Assembly (NCBI RefSeq): GCF_028401955.1
Contig: NZ_JAQOTJ010000005.1
Location: 158,204-222,203, forward strand
Length of the DNA: 64,000 nucleotides
Origin: Bacillus sp. BP-3
GTDB lineage: Bacteria; Bacillota; Bacilli; Bacillales; Bacillaceae_G
Reading direction: 5' to 3'
The notes beneath the pieces were generated by a model. It made no database searches. It saw only the letters and a list, made by a program, of their open reading frames with translations, and was not told the origin of the DNA. The stretch's first letter is position 1, and every line of letters starts with the position of its first letter. Below are positions 52,565 through 60,713 of the stretch, in pieces. A program made the position numbers and the translations under genes.

Positions 52565-52735
52565 CCATTTTCATTTTTCGACATATAAGTCGCTGCTATA
52601 CAGAATACAACATGACCTGTACTTGCTTGCTTCCTTTGTTTTAAACCTCGCACGTGGCAGGAATAGATCCTGATCGCTTCTATGCATAGCCAGATACTCT
52701 TGATCACCTAGAAAAAAGGGGGGTATGTCCGTTTT
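52565..52735 (-). repeat. bcr1-like repeat, copy 5
   Basis: Same orientation as copy 4 and very similar (CCACGTGCGAGGTTTAAAAC, GTATAGCAGCGACTTATATGTCGAAAAATG shared). The pair is a direct repeat of ~160 bp separated by ~90 bp. Confidence 0.75.
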
Positions 52736-53224
52736 TCAATTTTTATTTACATATGCCACGCCAAAGTTCTCATTAAATCTCTTACACCATACAGAAACTG
52801 CGCCGTATGCACTTACATCTATCTCATCAGGAATCTCATAGTTTTGATCGCCTTTGTTTCCTTTTAATTTTCCTAATTCAATATACTTATAATTTTTAAC
52901 ATCTTCATTATTTTTCAATTGCTTTGTAGGAACTAATACAACTCGAACATCCGGTCCGTTAGAAGTTGTAAAATTAGTAAGGCGTAAAATACGTTTTCCA
53001 TCTGCTAATTGATGGATTGTTGCTGTTCCAGTTGTTTCATGGACACCGCTTTGAAACTGTCCTTGGCTTATTACCTGCTTTGTTTCTTTTGATTTCATTT
53101 CTGTTTGCGGCAATGTTTCATTTACTTTCTTATCAATAAATAATTTCTCTGGGCGGAATAAGGACCACAATATCCCCCCAACAATTATGAATGCTCCTAT
53201 AAGGAATATATGTTTTCTTTTCAT
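52736..53224 (-). CDS. Membrane-anchored DM13-domain protein
   Basis: A 162-residue protein with an N-terminal anchor (IFLIGAFIIVGGILWSLF) and a DM13 domain from about residue 55: ISQGQFQSGVHETTGTATIH, LRLTNFTTSNGPDVRVVLVP and a late WCKRFNENFGVAYV with a conserved Cys thought to be redox-active. The start was placed at 53224 after GGAGGG. It lies 90 bp downstream of the two-component system and may be its target. Its stop is one base from repeat copy 5. Confidence 0.82.
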   Translation of the reverse strand: MKRKHIFLIGAFIIVGGILWSLFRPEKLFIDKKVNETLPQTEMKSKETKQVISQGQFQSGVHETTGTATIHQLADGKRILRLTNFTTSNGPDVRVVLVPTKQLKNNEDVKNYKYIELGKLKGNKGDQNYEIPDEIDVSAYGAVSVWCKRFNENFGVAYVNKN

Positions 53225-53311
53225 AAAGTAAGTTCCCTCCTCTAACACTTATATGTTAGCAAGGAAATCTCTCATTTCCATAACATAACTATTACAAAAG
53301 TCTTTCACGCC

Positions 53312-54370
53312 TTATTTTTTTTCTAATGTAATAGGAAGCGTAAACCAAAATTCAGTTCCTTGTTTCCCATCTAAACGATCTCGCACACCAATTTCGCCTT
53401 TGTGCATTTCAACTAATGATTTTGCGATAGCTAATCCAAGCCCGGATCCTCCAGATTGCGAACTTCTGGACTGATCCGTTCGATAGAAACGTTCAAATAT
53501 GCGTAATTGATCATTGTATTTGATGCCTTGTCCTTCATCACGAATAATAAATTGGACATGTTGCTTCTGCTTATTTTCTTCCACAATCAAATCAATTGTG
53601 GAAGCTGCAGGAGAATACCGAATTGCATTATGTAACAAATTACTAATAACCCGTACTATTTTACACGGCATAATCAAAAGCCGAGGCAATGTATCAGACA
53701 CCTGTACTTCTAAATGCATTCGTTTTTCCTCTAGCAAGATAGAATGTGAATCTAGTACTTCTAATAGCACTCTGTCCACATGTGTTAAACTTGGATGAAA
53801 CTCTTCTTGTCCAAGTTCTAACTTGGAAAGATCAAATAAGTTATTAATTAAACCATTTAATCTTTGCATTTCCTTTAATATTGTGGCTAAGTACTGCTTT
53901 TTCATGTCAGGATCTTCAATTACATTATCTTGCATTGCTTCTATCATCAATTGTACGCTGGCAATGGGTGTTCTTAAGTCATGTGAAATATTGGAAATCA
54001 GCTCTGTACGCGCTTTTTCCCCTTCTTCTAACTTCGTAAATCCTTCTTCTAACTTTTTCGCCATCTTCTGAAAAGCTGTTGCGAGTTCCTTAAACTCTCG
54101 GGGTTCTTTTCCAATTATATACATCGTTTCAAAATGCCTATCACTAAATTGTTGTGATAATGCAATTAAATTTTGAATGGATCTCATAATCGGGCGTGTT
54201 AATAACCAATAGATAAGAGTTGACAGAATCATTGCTACAATCGCAACTCCTGTTAATAACCGAGTTTGTTCTGGTCTAAGTAACATTCTCGTATCACTGT
54301 ACCATATCGCAATGACCATGATACTCATGCTTAATGAATTCATCAATAACAATTGATAACGTAGTTTCAT
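53312..54370 (-). CDS. Sensor histidine kinase (HAMP, HisKA)
   Basis: A 352-residue kinase. Two helices at about 7-25 and 38-60 are separated by a very short outer loop, so it probably senses in or at the membrane. A HAMP domain follows, then HisKA LISNISHDLRTPIASVQLMI (phospho-His in SHDLR) and ATPase motifs NLLHNAIRYSP, RDEGQGI and GSGLGLAIAKS. It overlaps the regulator gene by 4 bp. Signal unknown. Confidence 0.92.
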   Translation of the reverse strand: MKLRYQLLLMNSLSMSIMVIAIWYSDTRMLLRPEQTRLLTGVAIVAMILSTLIYWLLTRPIMRSIQNLIALSQQFSDRHFETMYIIGKEPREFKELATAFQKMAKKLEEGFTKLEEGEKARTELISNISHDLRTPIASVQLMIEAMQDNVIEDPDMKKQYLATILKEMQRLNGLINNLFDLSKLELGQEEFHPSLTHVDRVLLEVLDSHSILLEEKRMHLEVQVSDTLPRLLIMPCKIVRVISNLLHNAIRYSPAASTIDLIVEENKQKQHVQFIIRDEGQGIKYNDQLRIFERFYRTDQSRSSQSGGSGLGLAIAKSLVEMHKGEIGVRDRLDGKQGTEFWFTLPITLEKK

Positions 54371-55080
54371 GTTTCATTTCCTCCACTCGGATCAAAACGA
54401 TACCCTATGCCCCAAACAGTATGAATCCAACGGTTCTTTGTCGTGTGCTTATCCAATTTTTCACGTAAACGACTCATTAACACCGTTACTGTATTGGTGC
54501 AACCTTCATATTCAAATTCCCAAATTTGCTCAAGAAGCTGCGACCGAGAAAACACCTGTTTTGGATGTTTTGCCATCGTATAAAGTACTTCAAACTCTTT
54601 AACGGTTAAGTCAACTTCATTTCCACAAACAAATACACTTCTCTTTGCTGGATAAATCTCTAAATCTGAAAACTCTATCACTTCTAATTCCGGTTCTTTC
54701 GTTTGCACGACTGGCTGGTTCCCTCTTCTTAATATAATTTGAACCCTTAAAACTAATTCGCGAGGCGAAAACGGCTTTGTCACATAATCATCTGCCCCAA
54801 TTGTTAAGCCTAAAATGCGATCTCTTTCCTCGCCTCTAGCGGTTAACATAATAATAGGAACGTTCGATTGTTGACGAATTTCCTCACATAACTCCCAGCC
54901 ATCTTTTTTCGGCATCATTAAATCTAAAATAATTAAATCTGGTTGATATTGTTGAAACGCATTCCAGCCTTCTGTTCCATTTTCAGCTGTAAATACTTCA
55001 TACCCTTCTCTCTCTAAATACCGTTTACATATTTCTCTAATATTCTCTTCGTCTTCTATAATTACAATTCTTTGTTTCAT
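54367..55080 (-). CDS. OmpR-family response regulator
   Basis: A 237-residue regulator: receiver with acidic RIVIIEDEEN, phospho-Asp in DLIILDLMMPKKDG and Lys in GADDYVTKPF, then a winged helix (LEIYPAKRSVFVCGNEVDLT through GCTNTVTVLMSRLREKLD, ending RTVWGIGYRF-like IHTVWGIGYRFDPSG). It is the partner of the adjacent kinase. Likely targets are its own operon and the DM13 gene. Confidence 0.93.
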   Translation of the reverse strand: MKQRIVIIEDEENIREICKRYLEREGYEVFTAENGTEGWNAFQQYQPDLIILDLMMPKKDGWELCEEIRQQSNVPIIMLTARGEERDRILGLTIGADDYVTKPFSPRELVLRVQIILRRGNQPVVQTKEPELEVIEFSDLEIYPAKRSVFVCGNEVDLTVKEFEVLYTMAKHPKQVFSRSQLLEQIWEFEYEGCTNTVTVLMSRLREKLDKHTTKNRWIHTVWGIGYRFDPSGGNET

Positions 55081-55117
55081 AACTAGAACCCCCGCTGTTC
55101 TTTTCTATGTATCTATT

Positions 55118-55200
55118 TTAATTTCCCGACATATAAGCAGAATACAACAAAACCTGTACTCTCTCTTCTTCTGTTTTCAACTTTGCCTATGGTAGAAAAC
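55118..55200 (-). repeat. bcr1-like repeat, copy 6 (truncated)
   Basis: ATTTTAATTTCCCGACATATAAG, ATACAACAAAACCTGTACT and TTTTCAACTTTGCCTATGG follow the order of copies 4 and 5 but end early and lack the GTGGCAGG block. The rest of 55201-55487 is AT-rich with nothing recognised. Confidence 0.55.
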
Positions 55201-55487
55201 AAGCATATACTCTTGTACATGAAAAGAAATCTATCATTTTTTGCTTATAGTTATCTTTTATGCAAATATAATAATTGATAATATATATATTCCAAGTCAA
55301 GAACTATAGTCATTTATTCACGAAAAATAATGATACAATTCAGGTGACATACTTAAAAGGAGAATACTGTTATATTTTCAACCCTTTGAGGATTACATAT
55401 CGAAGTTTTAAATGTTGAGCATAGAATTGGAAAGGCTTTGTTACATAATATAAGTCCTTATTGCGATTAATGGGATTAATACACTAA

Positions 55488-55668
55488 TCAATTTCTACTA
55501 AGCTTAGAAAAATCTTGTAGTAAAAATACCATTGTTATGATAACCATTCCAAAATTGAATGCAAGAGCTATTATAACAGAAAAGTCAATGATATAAGAGA
55601 GTACAATACAAATTGAAAAGATTGAAGCAAGAAGCGGAATGAATTTTTTCGTTGCGGTTCTTCAACAT
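55488..55668 (-). pseudogene. Small membrane protein with a frameshift in a poly-A run
   Basis: ATG at 55668 opens MLKNRNE; a run of six A then shifts frame into KKFIPLLASIFSICIVLSYI and IDFSVIIALAFNFGMVIITM and VFLLQDFSKLSRN-stop (two membrane helices). Restoring one base would give a ~60-residue membrane protein. Family not recognised. Confidence 0.45.
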
Positions 55669-55691
55669 AGAAATCTTTCAGTAAAAAATAG

Positions 55692-55733
55692 AAACAGACT
55701 GCAAAGCCATCTAAAAGAAACACTTTGCAGTCT
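55692..55733 (-). terminator. Terminator of the PA-like toxin gene
   Basis: AGACTGCAAAG pairs with CTTTGCAGTCT across a 17-nt loop, T-rich tail on the minus strand, 15 bp after the stop. Confidence 0.75.
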
Positions 55734-55747
55734 TATAATTTCTTACT

Positions 55748-58063
55748 TTATTTCACACTTTCTAATTCCCATTGGTGATAATTACCTGGTGAAGTTGTAT
55801 GCTCAGATCTTAAAACACGCTCACCAGCACCCACAAGCGGGGCAATACCATTATCTGCAACAGAACTAGTCCACTGATTTTCTCTAGATGTTATATAAGT
55901 AGAATCAGATTTTAGATAGAAGTTCTTCTGATTAGGAAGTTTGTCTAATTTAATAGCAGATCTATTATTTTCTTGATCTAACCAGCTATAATCATATCCA
56001 TTTCCAATGTTGAGATACTGATAACCACTGTGATTACTATTCGTAAACTTAAGAAACACTTCTTCATCTTTTTTGAATGGTTCTTCAGGTTTAGGTTTTC
56101 CTTTTCTTTCAATTAATACTGGTGTTGCTTGAATGTCTGGTCCATGTATTGCTTGTTGGATAGGACCGAGTCTCAATCCATCCCAATTATTACTCTTAAG
56201 TGAAAAGTGTACATATCTCCCATTAATTGATTGACTTAAAGTACCGGCGGACCAGGATTCCTTTACACCATCATGAAAGTTAACAGATGACTTCAAATAG
56301 TACTTTTTACCTTCTACTATAGGTTCTCCAGAATTATCTACTACTAATTTATCGATAGCTTCTAGATAGCTTTTATTTGACACAAGAGGCGTGAAGACTT
56401 CAGTTTTATTCTCTTTTTCATCAATAAGTTCAAACTTAGCGGAATTTTCTCCAAGAGATCTACGGTTTATCGCTAAGTCTACAGGTTCATTTTCTTTAGA
56501 TTCATACACATTTGAATTCTGATTTCGAACTAGTGTTACCTTTTGATTCTCACCTTTTTTATTACGAACCGTAACAAATATTTCTTCATTCAAATTAAAT
56601 ATCCCTGGTATAACTGATGCGTAAATCTTTTTCTTGCTATAATCATAACTGCTATATGATAGAGTCGGTCGTAGTGCACGGTTATCAAAGAAACCAAGGT
56701 TCTTACCTCGTTCTAAAAGAGTCCGATTTGGACCATAACGAACTCGCTCTGGGTTTAGTCGACCATTTACTATATAATTCGCTACCCAACCTTTATCAGC
56801 TATCTCAGTATGTGCAAAGAATTCGTCTAGTGAAAGATTATGATTAATGTTAGCAGGCTTTTCCTTGCCCGTTCTTGGTGTATAGACTCTATATTTTGGT
56901 ATAGAACCGTAGTTTGTTTCTACTAATGTAGTAGAAGCATTTACATTTGATGCAAAATGCGACCAATCTCCTAAATTTACAAATTGTCCATCTTTCATTG
57001 TATACACATTCATCGTACTAGTAGGCAAGACTTCAATAGAAAGGGGTGCCCCTTGTTCTACTGCTTTTAATTCATCCAGTGTTAGGGAAATTTTTACATC
57101 CACTTGACCTTCTACACTATCCATTAGAATTTCAGTTTTATTGTTTCCACCTTTTGCTGTAGTTAACAAGTTGGCTTTATAACGATCTTGTGTTGCCTTT
57201 ACAGTATTAATAATTTTATTACCTAATCGAATGTTAAAGTGAGGTGAAACATCCCCAGCAGATGCAGTACCTGTGTTTTTATATTCTAGATGGAAACGCA
57301 CATTTGCTGCTTTAGCTGAATCAACAGTTGTTGCTGTTGACCAATCAAAACTATTAGAGATGCTTTCTGTTTCCGTTTTTGTATTAGAGTAACCATATCC
57401 TACATTTAACGATCCTTTTCCTGAAGGGACAGGACCCGCTGCCGATCCCTCGGCGCCGCCTTCAACACCTAATCCAACATTAAAAGAATGTTGGACAGAT
57501 AAACTTTTTTCCCAACTTTTAGTACGCGATTCACCATTTGAATCTGTAATACTAGCAACGGGAGTAATATCGATACGTTTTACAGCAATTTGTAGATTTG
57601 GTACATTCGCAATCATGGGATTAAAATCTATATCAGAATCACTATCATAATGCTCCACTTCATAGTTATCTGTAAAAGGGTCCCCATCTGAGTTTGCACT
57701 CTTCGGATTTGTTATAAATCTCTTTTTCCCAAAGTCTTCCACAAGGTCATATAACTGGGCTTCATTTTTCCCTGTCTTTTCATTAAATACAATTTTAAAT
57801 CCTTTTTCTTCCACATCATTAGGAATACCATCCTCGTCCCAATCGTTATTTGCCTGTGGCTCTTCCATAATCATGATTCCCTTTTTTCCAGAATCACCAT
57901 AGATAATATTCTGTCCGTCCTTTAGATTTTTATCTTCTTTAAAGGTCTCCACTTTTCCATCTTGTTCAGGCTTTGTTTCGGCTAAAGCAGGGGATGCTAA
58001 AGTTAGCGCCATCGTTACACTGCTTAATACAGCAAATGCTGGCTTCAATTTTTTTTTCTTCAT
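55748..58063 (-). CDS. Secreted binary-toxin B / protective-antigen-like protein without PA14 domain
   Basis: A 771-residue secreted protein. After a signal peptide (about 1-28) and a ~45-residue linker comes the paired calcium-binding domain typical of protective antigen and clostridial B components: NDWDEDGIPNDVEEKGF (residues 73-89) and NPKSANSDGDPFTDNYEVEH. A pore-type region rich in Gly/Ser follows (GVEGGAEGSAAGPVPSGKGS then TKTETESISNSFDWST), then the oligomerisation domains and a divergent C-terminus with aromatic beta-trefoil-like repeats. The usual N-terminal PA14 domain and furin-type site are absent and no enzymatic A gene lies near. The ATG at 58063 is used since AGGAGG is 9 bp upstream. 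Confidence 0.85.
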   Translation of the reverse strand: MKKKKLKPAFAVLSSVTMALTLASPALAETKPEQDGKVETFKEDKNLKDGQNIIYGDSGKKGIMIMEEPQANNDWDEDGIPNDVEEKGFKIVFNEKTGKNEAQLYDLVEDFGKKRFITNPKSANSDGDPFTDNYEVEHYDSDSDIDFNPMIANVPNLQIAVKRIDITPVASITDSNGESRTKSWEKSLSVQHSFNVGLGVEGGAEGSAAGPVPSGKGSLNVGYGYSNTKTETESISNSFDWSTATTVDSAKAANVRFHLEYKNTGTASAGDVSPHFNIRLGNKIINTVKATQDRYKANLLTTAKGGNNKTEILMDSVEGQVDVKISLTLDELKAVEQGAPLSIEVLPTSTMNVYTMKDGQFVNLGDWSHFASNVNASTTLVETNYGSIPKYRVYTPRTGKEKPANINHNLSLDEFFAHTEIADKGWVANYIVNGRLNPERVRYGPNRTLLERGKNLGFFDNRALRPTLSYSSYDYSKKKIYASVIPGIFNLNEEIFVTVRNKKGENQKVTLVRNQNSNVYESKENEPVDLAINRRSLGENSAKFELIDEKENKTEVFTPLVSNKSYLEAIDKLVVDNSGEPIVEGKKYYLKSSVNFHDGVKESWSAGTLSQSINGRYVHFSLKSNNWDGLRLGPIQQAIHGPDIQATPVLIERKGKPKPEEPFKKDEEVFLKFTNSNHSGYQYLNIGNGYDYSWLDQENNRSAIKLDKLPNQKNFYLKSDSTYITSRENQWTSSVADNGIAPLVGAGERVLRSEHTTSPGNYHQWELESVK

Positions 58064-58437
58064 TATCATTTTCCTCCTTGTTTACTAAGGACATGAGTAC
58101 ATTCACTAGTAAGATTGACTTCATCATATCTAACAAATCTTTCATTTCTCTCTCATAAATGTTACAAAAGTCTTGCGAAAAACTTTCATTGTTACTATGA
58201 CGTTATTAATCTTTTAGAAAAAATACAGAGAGTTCTAGATTTCCCAAAGGTTTTCAAAAATTCACGAATACTACTCCGAGACAATACCGACAAAAACATG
58301 CTGTACTATAAGCAACAAAAATCATCTTTTAAGCCATGCACTCTATCGTTCTAGGACACATAATGTATTGTAAATCCGCCGAAAGATCTCTAACTGTAGC
58401 TCTCATTGTTTGTTTCTATTAAAAGGAGGAATAAATT
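58064..58437. other. Gap upstream of toxin gene
   Basis: Promoter region for the divergent toxin and YjcZ genes. No PlcR box that meets the full consensus was found. Otherwise no feature seen. Confidence 0.4.
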
Positions 58438-58554
58438 ATGGGTTTTGGAGCTGGTTGTAGTGGCTTCGGTGGCGGATTTGCCTTACTGATTGTATTGTTT
58501 ATTCTACTAATCATAATCGGTTGTAGTTGTTTTGGAGGCGGATTCGGCTGCTGA
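58438..58554 (+). CDS. YjcZ-family sporulation microprotein
   Basis: A 38-residue protein MGFGAGCSGFGGGFALLIVL followed by FILLIIIGCSCFGGGFGC: glycine/phenylalanine/cysteine-rich ends around one membrane helix. This is the YjcZ/YrvJ-like spore microprotein pattern common in Bacillus. AAAAGGAGG precedes it and a strong terminator follows. Confidence 0.85.
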   Translation: MGFGAGCSGFGGGFALLIVLFILLIIIGCSCFGGGFGC

Positions 58555-58561
58555 TGCTAAA

Positions 58562-58602
58562 GAAAAAAGCTGTTCCAAAATATTTTGGAAACAGCTTTTT
58601 TT
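58562..58602 (+). terminator. Terminator of the YjcZ gene
   Basis: AAAAAAGCTGTTCCAAAA pairs with TTTTGGAAACAGCTTTTTTT with one bulge. Confidence 0.9.
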
Positions 58603-58606
58603 GTAT

Positions 58607-59632
58607 TTACTTATCACAAGCCATTCCATCGCCATCTCGGTCTAATTTAGACGAATAGGCTGGATGACCTTTTGGAATATTGGAGAACCCAGCTGCTTTT
58701 GCTTCTTTACAGCTGCTAAAATGGTATTCACCCTGTGGTAAGTTGTTATTGGGTTGTTGTTTCTGTTCTGGTTTTGGCTGTGCTTCAGTTGGCGCAGGTT
58801 GTGATTGTTTCGAGGCCGGTGCAGATGTAGCAGGCTTTGCTGTTTTATTTTTATCAAAGCCGTTATCTGTTGCATAGTTTTCTACACTCCAAATACCTTT
58901 CTTATTTGCCTGTGCCTTTGTTTGGAATTCGCGTAAATAATCGACATACTTTGTATTCGGCGCATATATATATGCCACGCGCGCTAACCCTTGTTCAATT
59001 AGTAATCGATTTAGCATCTGTCCATCTACCCATACATAAGCTAATAGACGTCCGTATTTTTCACGTTCACTTACATCTAATTCAAGCTGAATTTTCTTTC
59101 CCTCGCTTGCGTATTTCTTCGTGAATGCACTTGCTTCTGGTCCGAATGGTTGCACACCTAGACGTGGATGTTTTGTTTCGGGTGTATCAACAAGCAAAAA
59201 GCGCACTGTTTCTTCTTTCCCATTCTCTAATTGCACTTTCAGCGTATCGCCGTCAATATTTTTACGTACAGTTGCATTTACCACGCGATTCGTATTCATT
59301 TTATTTTTTTCATCATCAATATGATGAATCGAATCATTCACTAAGCTTTCGTTTTGTACTTTATTTTCTGCACTGTTTGGCGTGTTATTTTCACGATCTG
59401 CCACTGTCACATCTTCATACGTACTGTTTTCTTGTTGTTTTTTTAATTCTTCCTGCTTTTTCTGGTCCTCTTCTTGCTTCTTTTGTTCCTCAGCTTTCTG
59501 CTGTTCCTCAGCCTTTTTTTGTTTTTCTACATTTGCATCCTTGTTTTCTGTCGCTTTTGCATTATTGCCGCATGCAGCTAAATGAAAGGCAAACACACTA
59601 CACATAAGCAATGTTGCTAACTTTTTCAACAT
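58607..59632 (-). CDS. Nuclease lipoprotein with SNase and Excalibur domains
   Basis: A 341-residue lipoprotein: lipobox LAAC (Cys21), a long Lys/Glu/Gln-rich coiled spacer (residues ~30-65), a staphylococcal nuclease-type domain with NIDGDTLKVQL, RFLLVDTPET, FGPEAS and REKYGRLLAYVWVDG (catalytic Arg, Glu, Arg), a Pro/Gln linker, and a C-terminal Excalibur calcium domain (FSSCKEAKAAGFSNIP...DRDGDGMACDK). It is a likely extracellular DNase/RNase bound to the membrane. The start follows AGGAGG. Confidence 0.9.
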   Translation of the reverse strand: MLKKLATLLMCSVFAFHLAACGNNAKATENKDANVEKQKKAEEQQKAEEQKKQEEDQKKQEELKKQQENSTYEDVTVADRENNTPNSAENKVQNESLVNDSIHHIDDEKNKMNTNRVVNATVRKNIDGDTLKVQLENGKEETVRFLLVDTPETKHPRLGVQPFGPEASAFTKKYASEGKKIQLELDVSEREKYGRLLAYVWVDGQMLNRLLIEQGLARVAYIYAPNTKYVDYLREFQTKAQANKKGIWSVENYATDNGFDKNKTAKPATSAPASKQSQPAPTEAQPKPEQKQQPNNNLPQGEYHFSSCKEAKAAGFSNIPKGHPAYSSKLDRDGDGMACDK

Positions 59633-60040
59633 TTAGTAATCCTCCTAGAACAATGGTATAAATAATTCCTTAATCTATATTAACAAATATACAATTTTAC
59701 ATTTGTCGAATTTTGTCGTAATAATCCATGTTTTGTTAAGGTGATTAAAGAAATTCGCAAACTGATCATTCTGTAAAATAGACACTACTTGGAATACATC
59801 TATAGCTGGACCATATGTTACGTCTTCCACAAATCCATGCTTTCTTAACTCCTACCACTCCCGCAATTCAAAATGAATTCATTAAGCTACTGAAAAGCTC
59901 CCATACATAATTGTGCATCTACTGATTTGTTCCCTTGCAATTTCTCTGTTAGAGGGACGGTATCAAAAAAAGAAAAATGTACGTTTAAAAATATTTTTAG
60001 TATATCTCATTCCCTGTAGAAGATCCCCCTGTAATGTTTA
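59633..60040. other. Gap left of hbl, no gene seen
   Basis: No gene was recognised. It holds the nuclease promoter and, to the right, repeat C and the long hbl leader. Confidence 0.4.
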
Positions 60041-60184
60041 TCCCATATTAACGGGAAGTGAGATCCCCAATTCAAGATTGCGAGAGAAGCAAAGAAGATA
60101 GGCGGGGAATAACTGTCCGTATAGGCCCAATTGGTGAGGGCTAACCATGAGTGGGGGATGAAGCCCCACTCATGGAAATTTCAC
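60041..60184 (-). repeat. Structured intergenic repeat, family 2, copy C
   Basis: The reverse complement matches copy A over its full length: CTCACCAATTGGGC, ACAGTTATTCCCCGCCTATC, TTCTCTCGCAATCTTGA and CCCGTTAATATGGGATAAA. Compensating changes keep the helices (CCCCGCCT is opposite AATTGGGG). CATGAGTGGGG/CCCCCACTCATGG forms an extra stem at its left end. Confidence 0.7.
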
Positions 60185-60258
60185 TTTATAGAAAACATAA
60201 TTACTATTCATAGGATAATAATTTTATAGATTATTTATCGTTGAAATGACTATATTGA

Positions 60259-60274
60259 TATGCAATTTTACATT
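60259..60274 (+). promoter_or_regulatory. PlcR-box-like sequence in the hbl leader
   Basis: TATGCAATTTTACATT fits the PlcR consensus except for the last base (T for A). It lies 440 bp before hblC; the hbl operon is a known PlcR target with a long untranslated leader, so this position is plausible. Confidence 0.5.
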
Positions 60275-60713
60275 TCCCAAATAAAGTAAACCAATATACA
60301 AGGTACTATTAAATTATATTAAAAACATATTTTAATAAGCGATTTATATAAACTGATGAAAACCTTTACATCTAAGTCCTAATTATCAAATTATAACTAT
60401 TTCACTTAATGAAGTGATTCATAGCATTTAATTTTTTAGATATAATATTTTTTCAAATGCGAATATGGAACATCTAAATTTTAAAATATAGTCGATGGAA
60501 TTTTATTGTTTACTTATCAAAAACATAATGTTTACAATGAGGGCGTAAGGTCCTTACATTCCATGAAAATAGATCATAACGAGAGTTTCTTGATTTCACA
60601 CTCTATCCGAAAGAATTTTCTTACCTCAATTATGCAAGAAGAAAGCAAAGAGATAGTTCGTTCAAGATGTATGAATAAAATTGTAAAAAGACAATAGTGA
60701 AGAGGTGTACTGA

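Noticed and set aside
52399-52644. Frame of 81 codons
   Set aside because: Runs across two bcr1-like repeats.
59125-59607. Open plus-strand frame of 160 codons
   Set aside because: Antisense shadow of the nuclease lipoprotein; no ribosome site.
60506-60697. 63-codon frame before hblC
   Set aside because: Kept only as a possible leader in the findings; no ribosome site or hydrophobic core supports a gene call.
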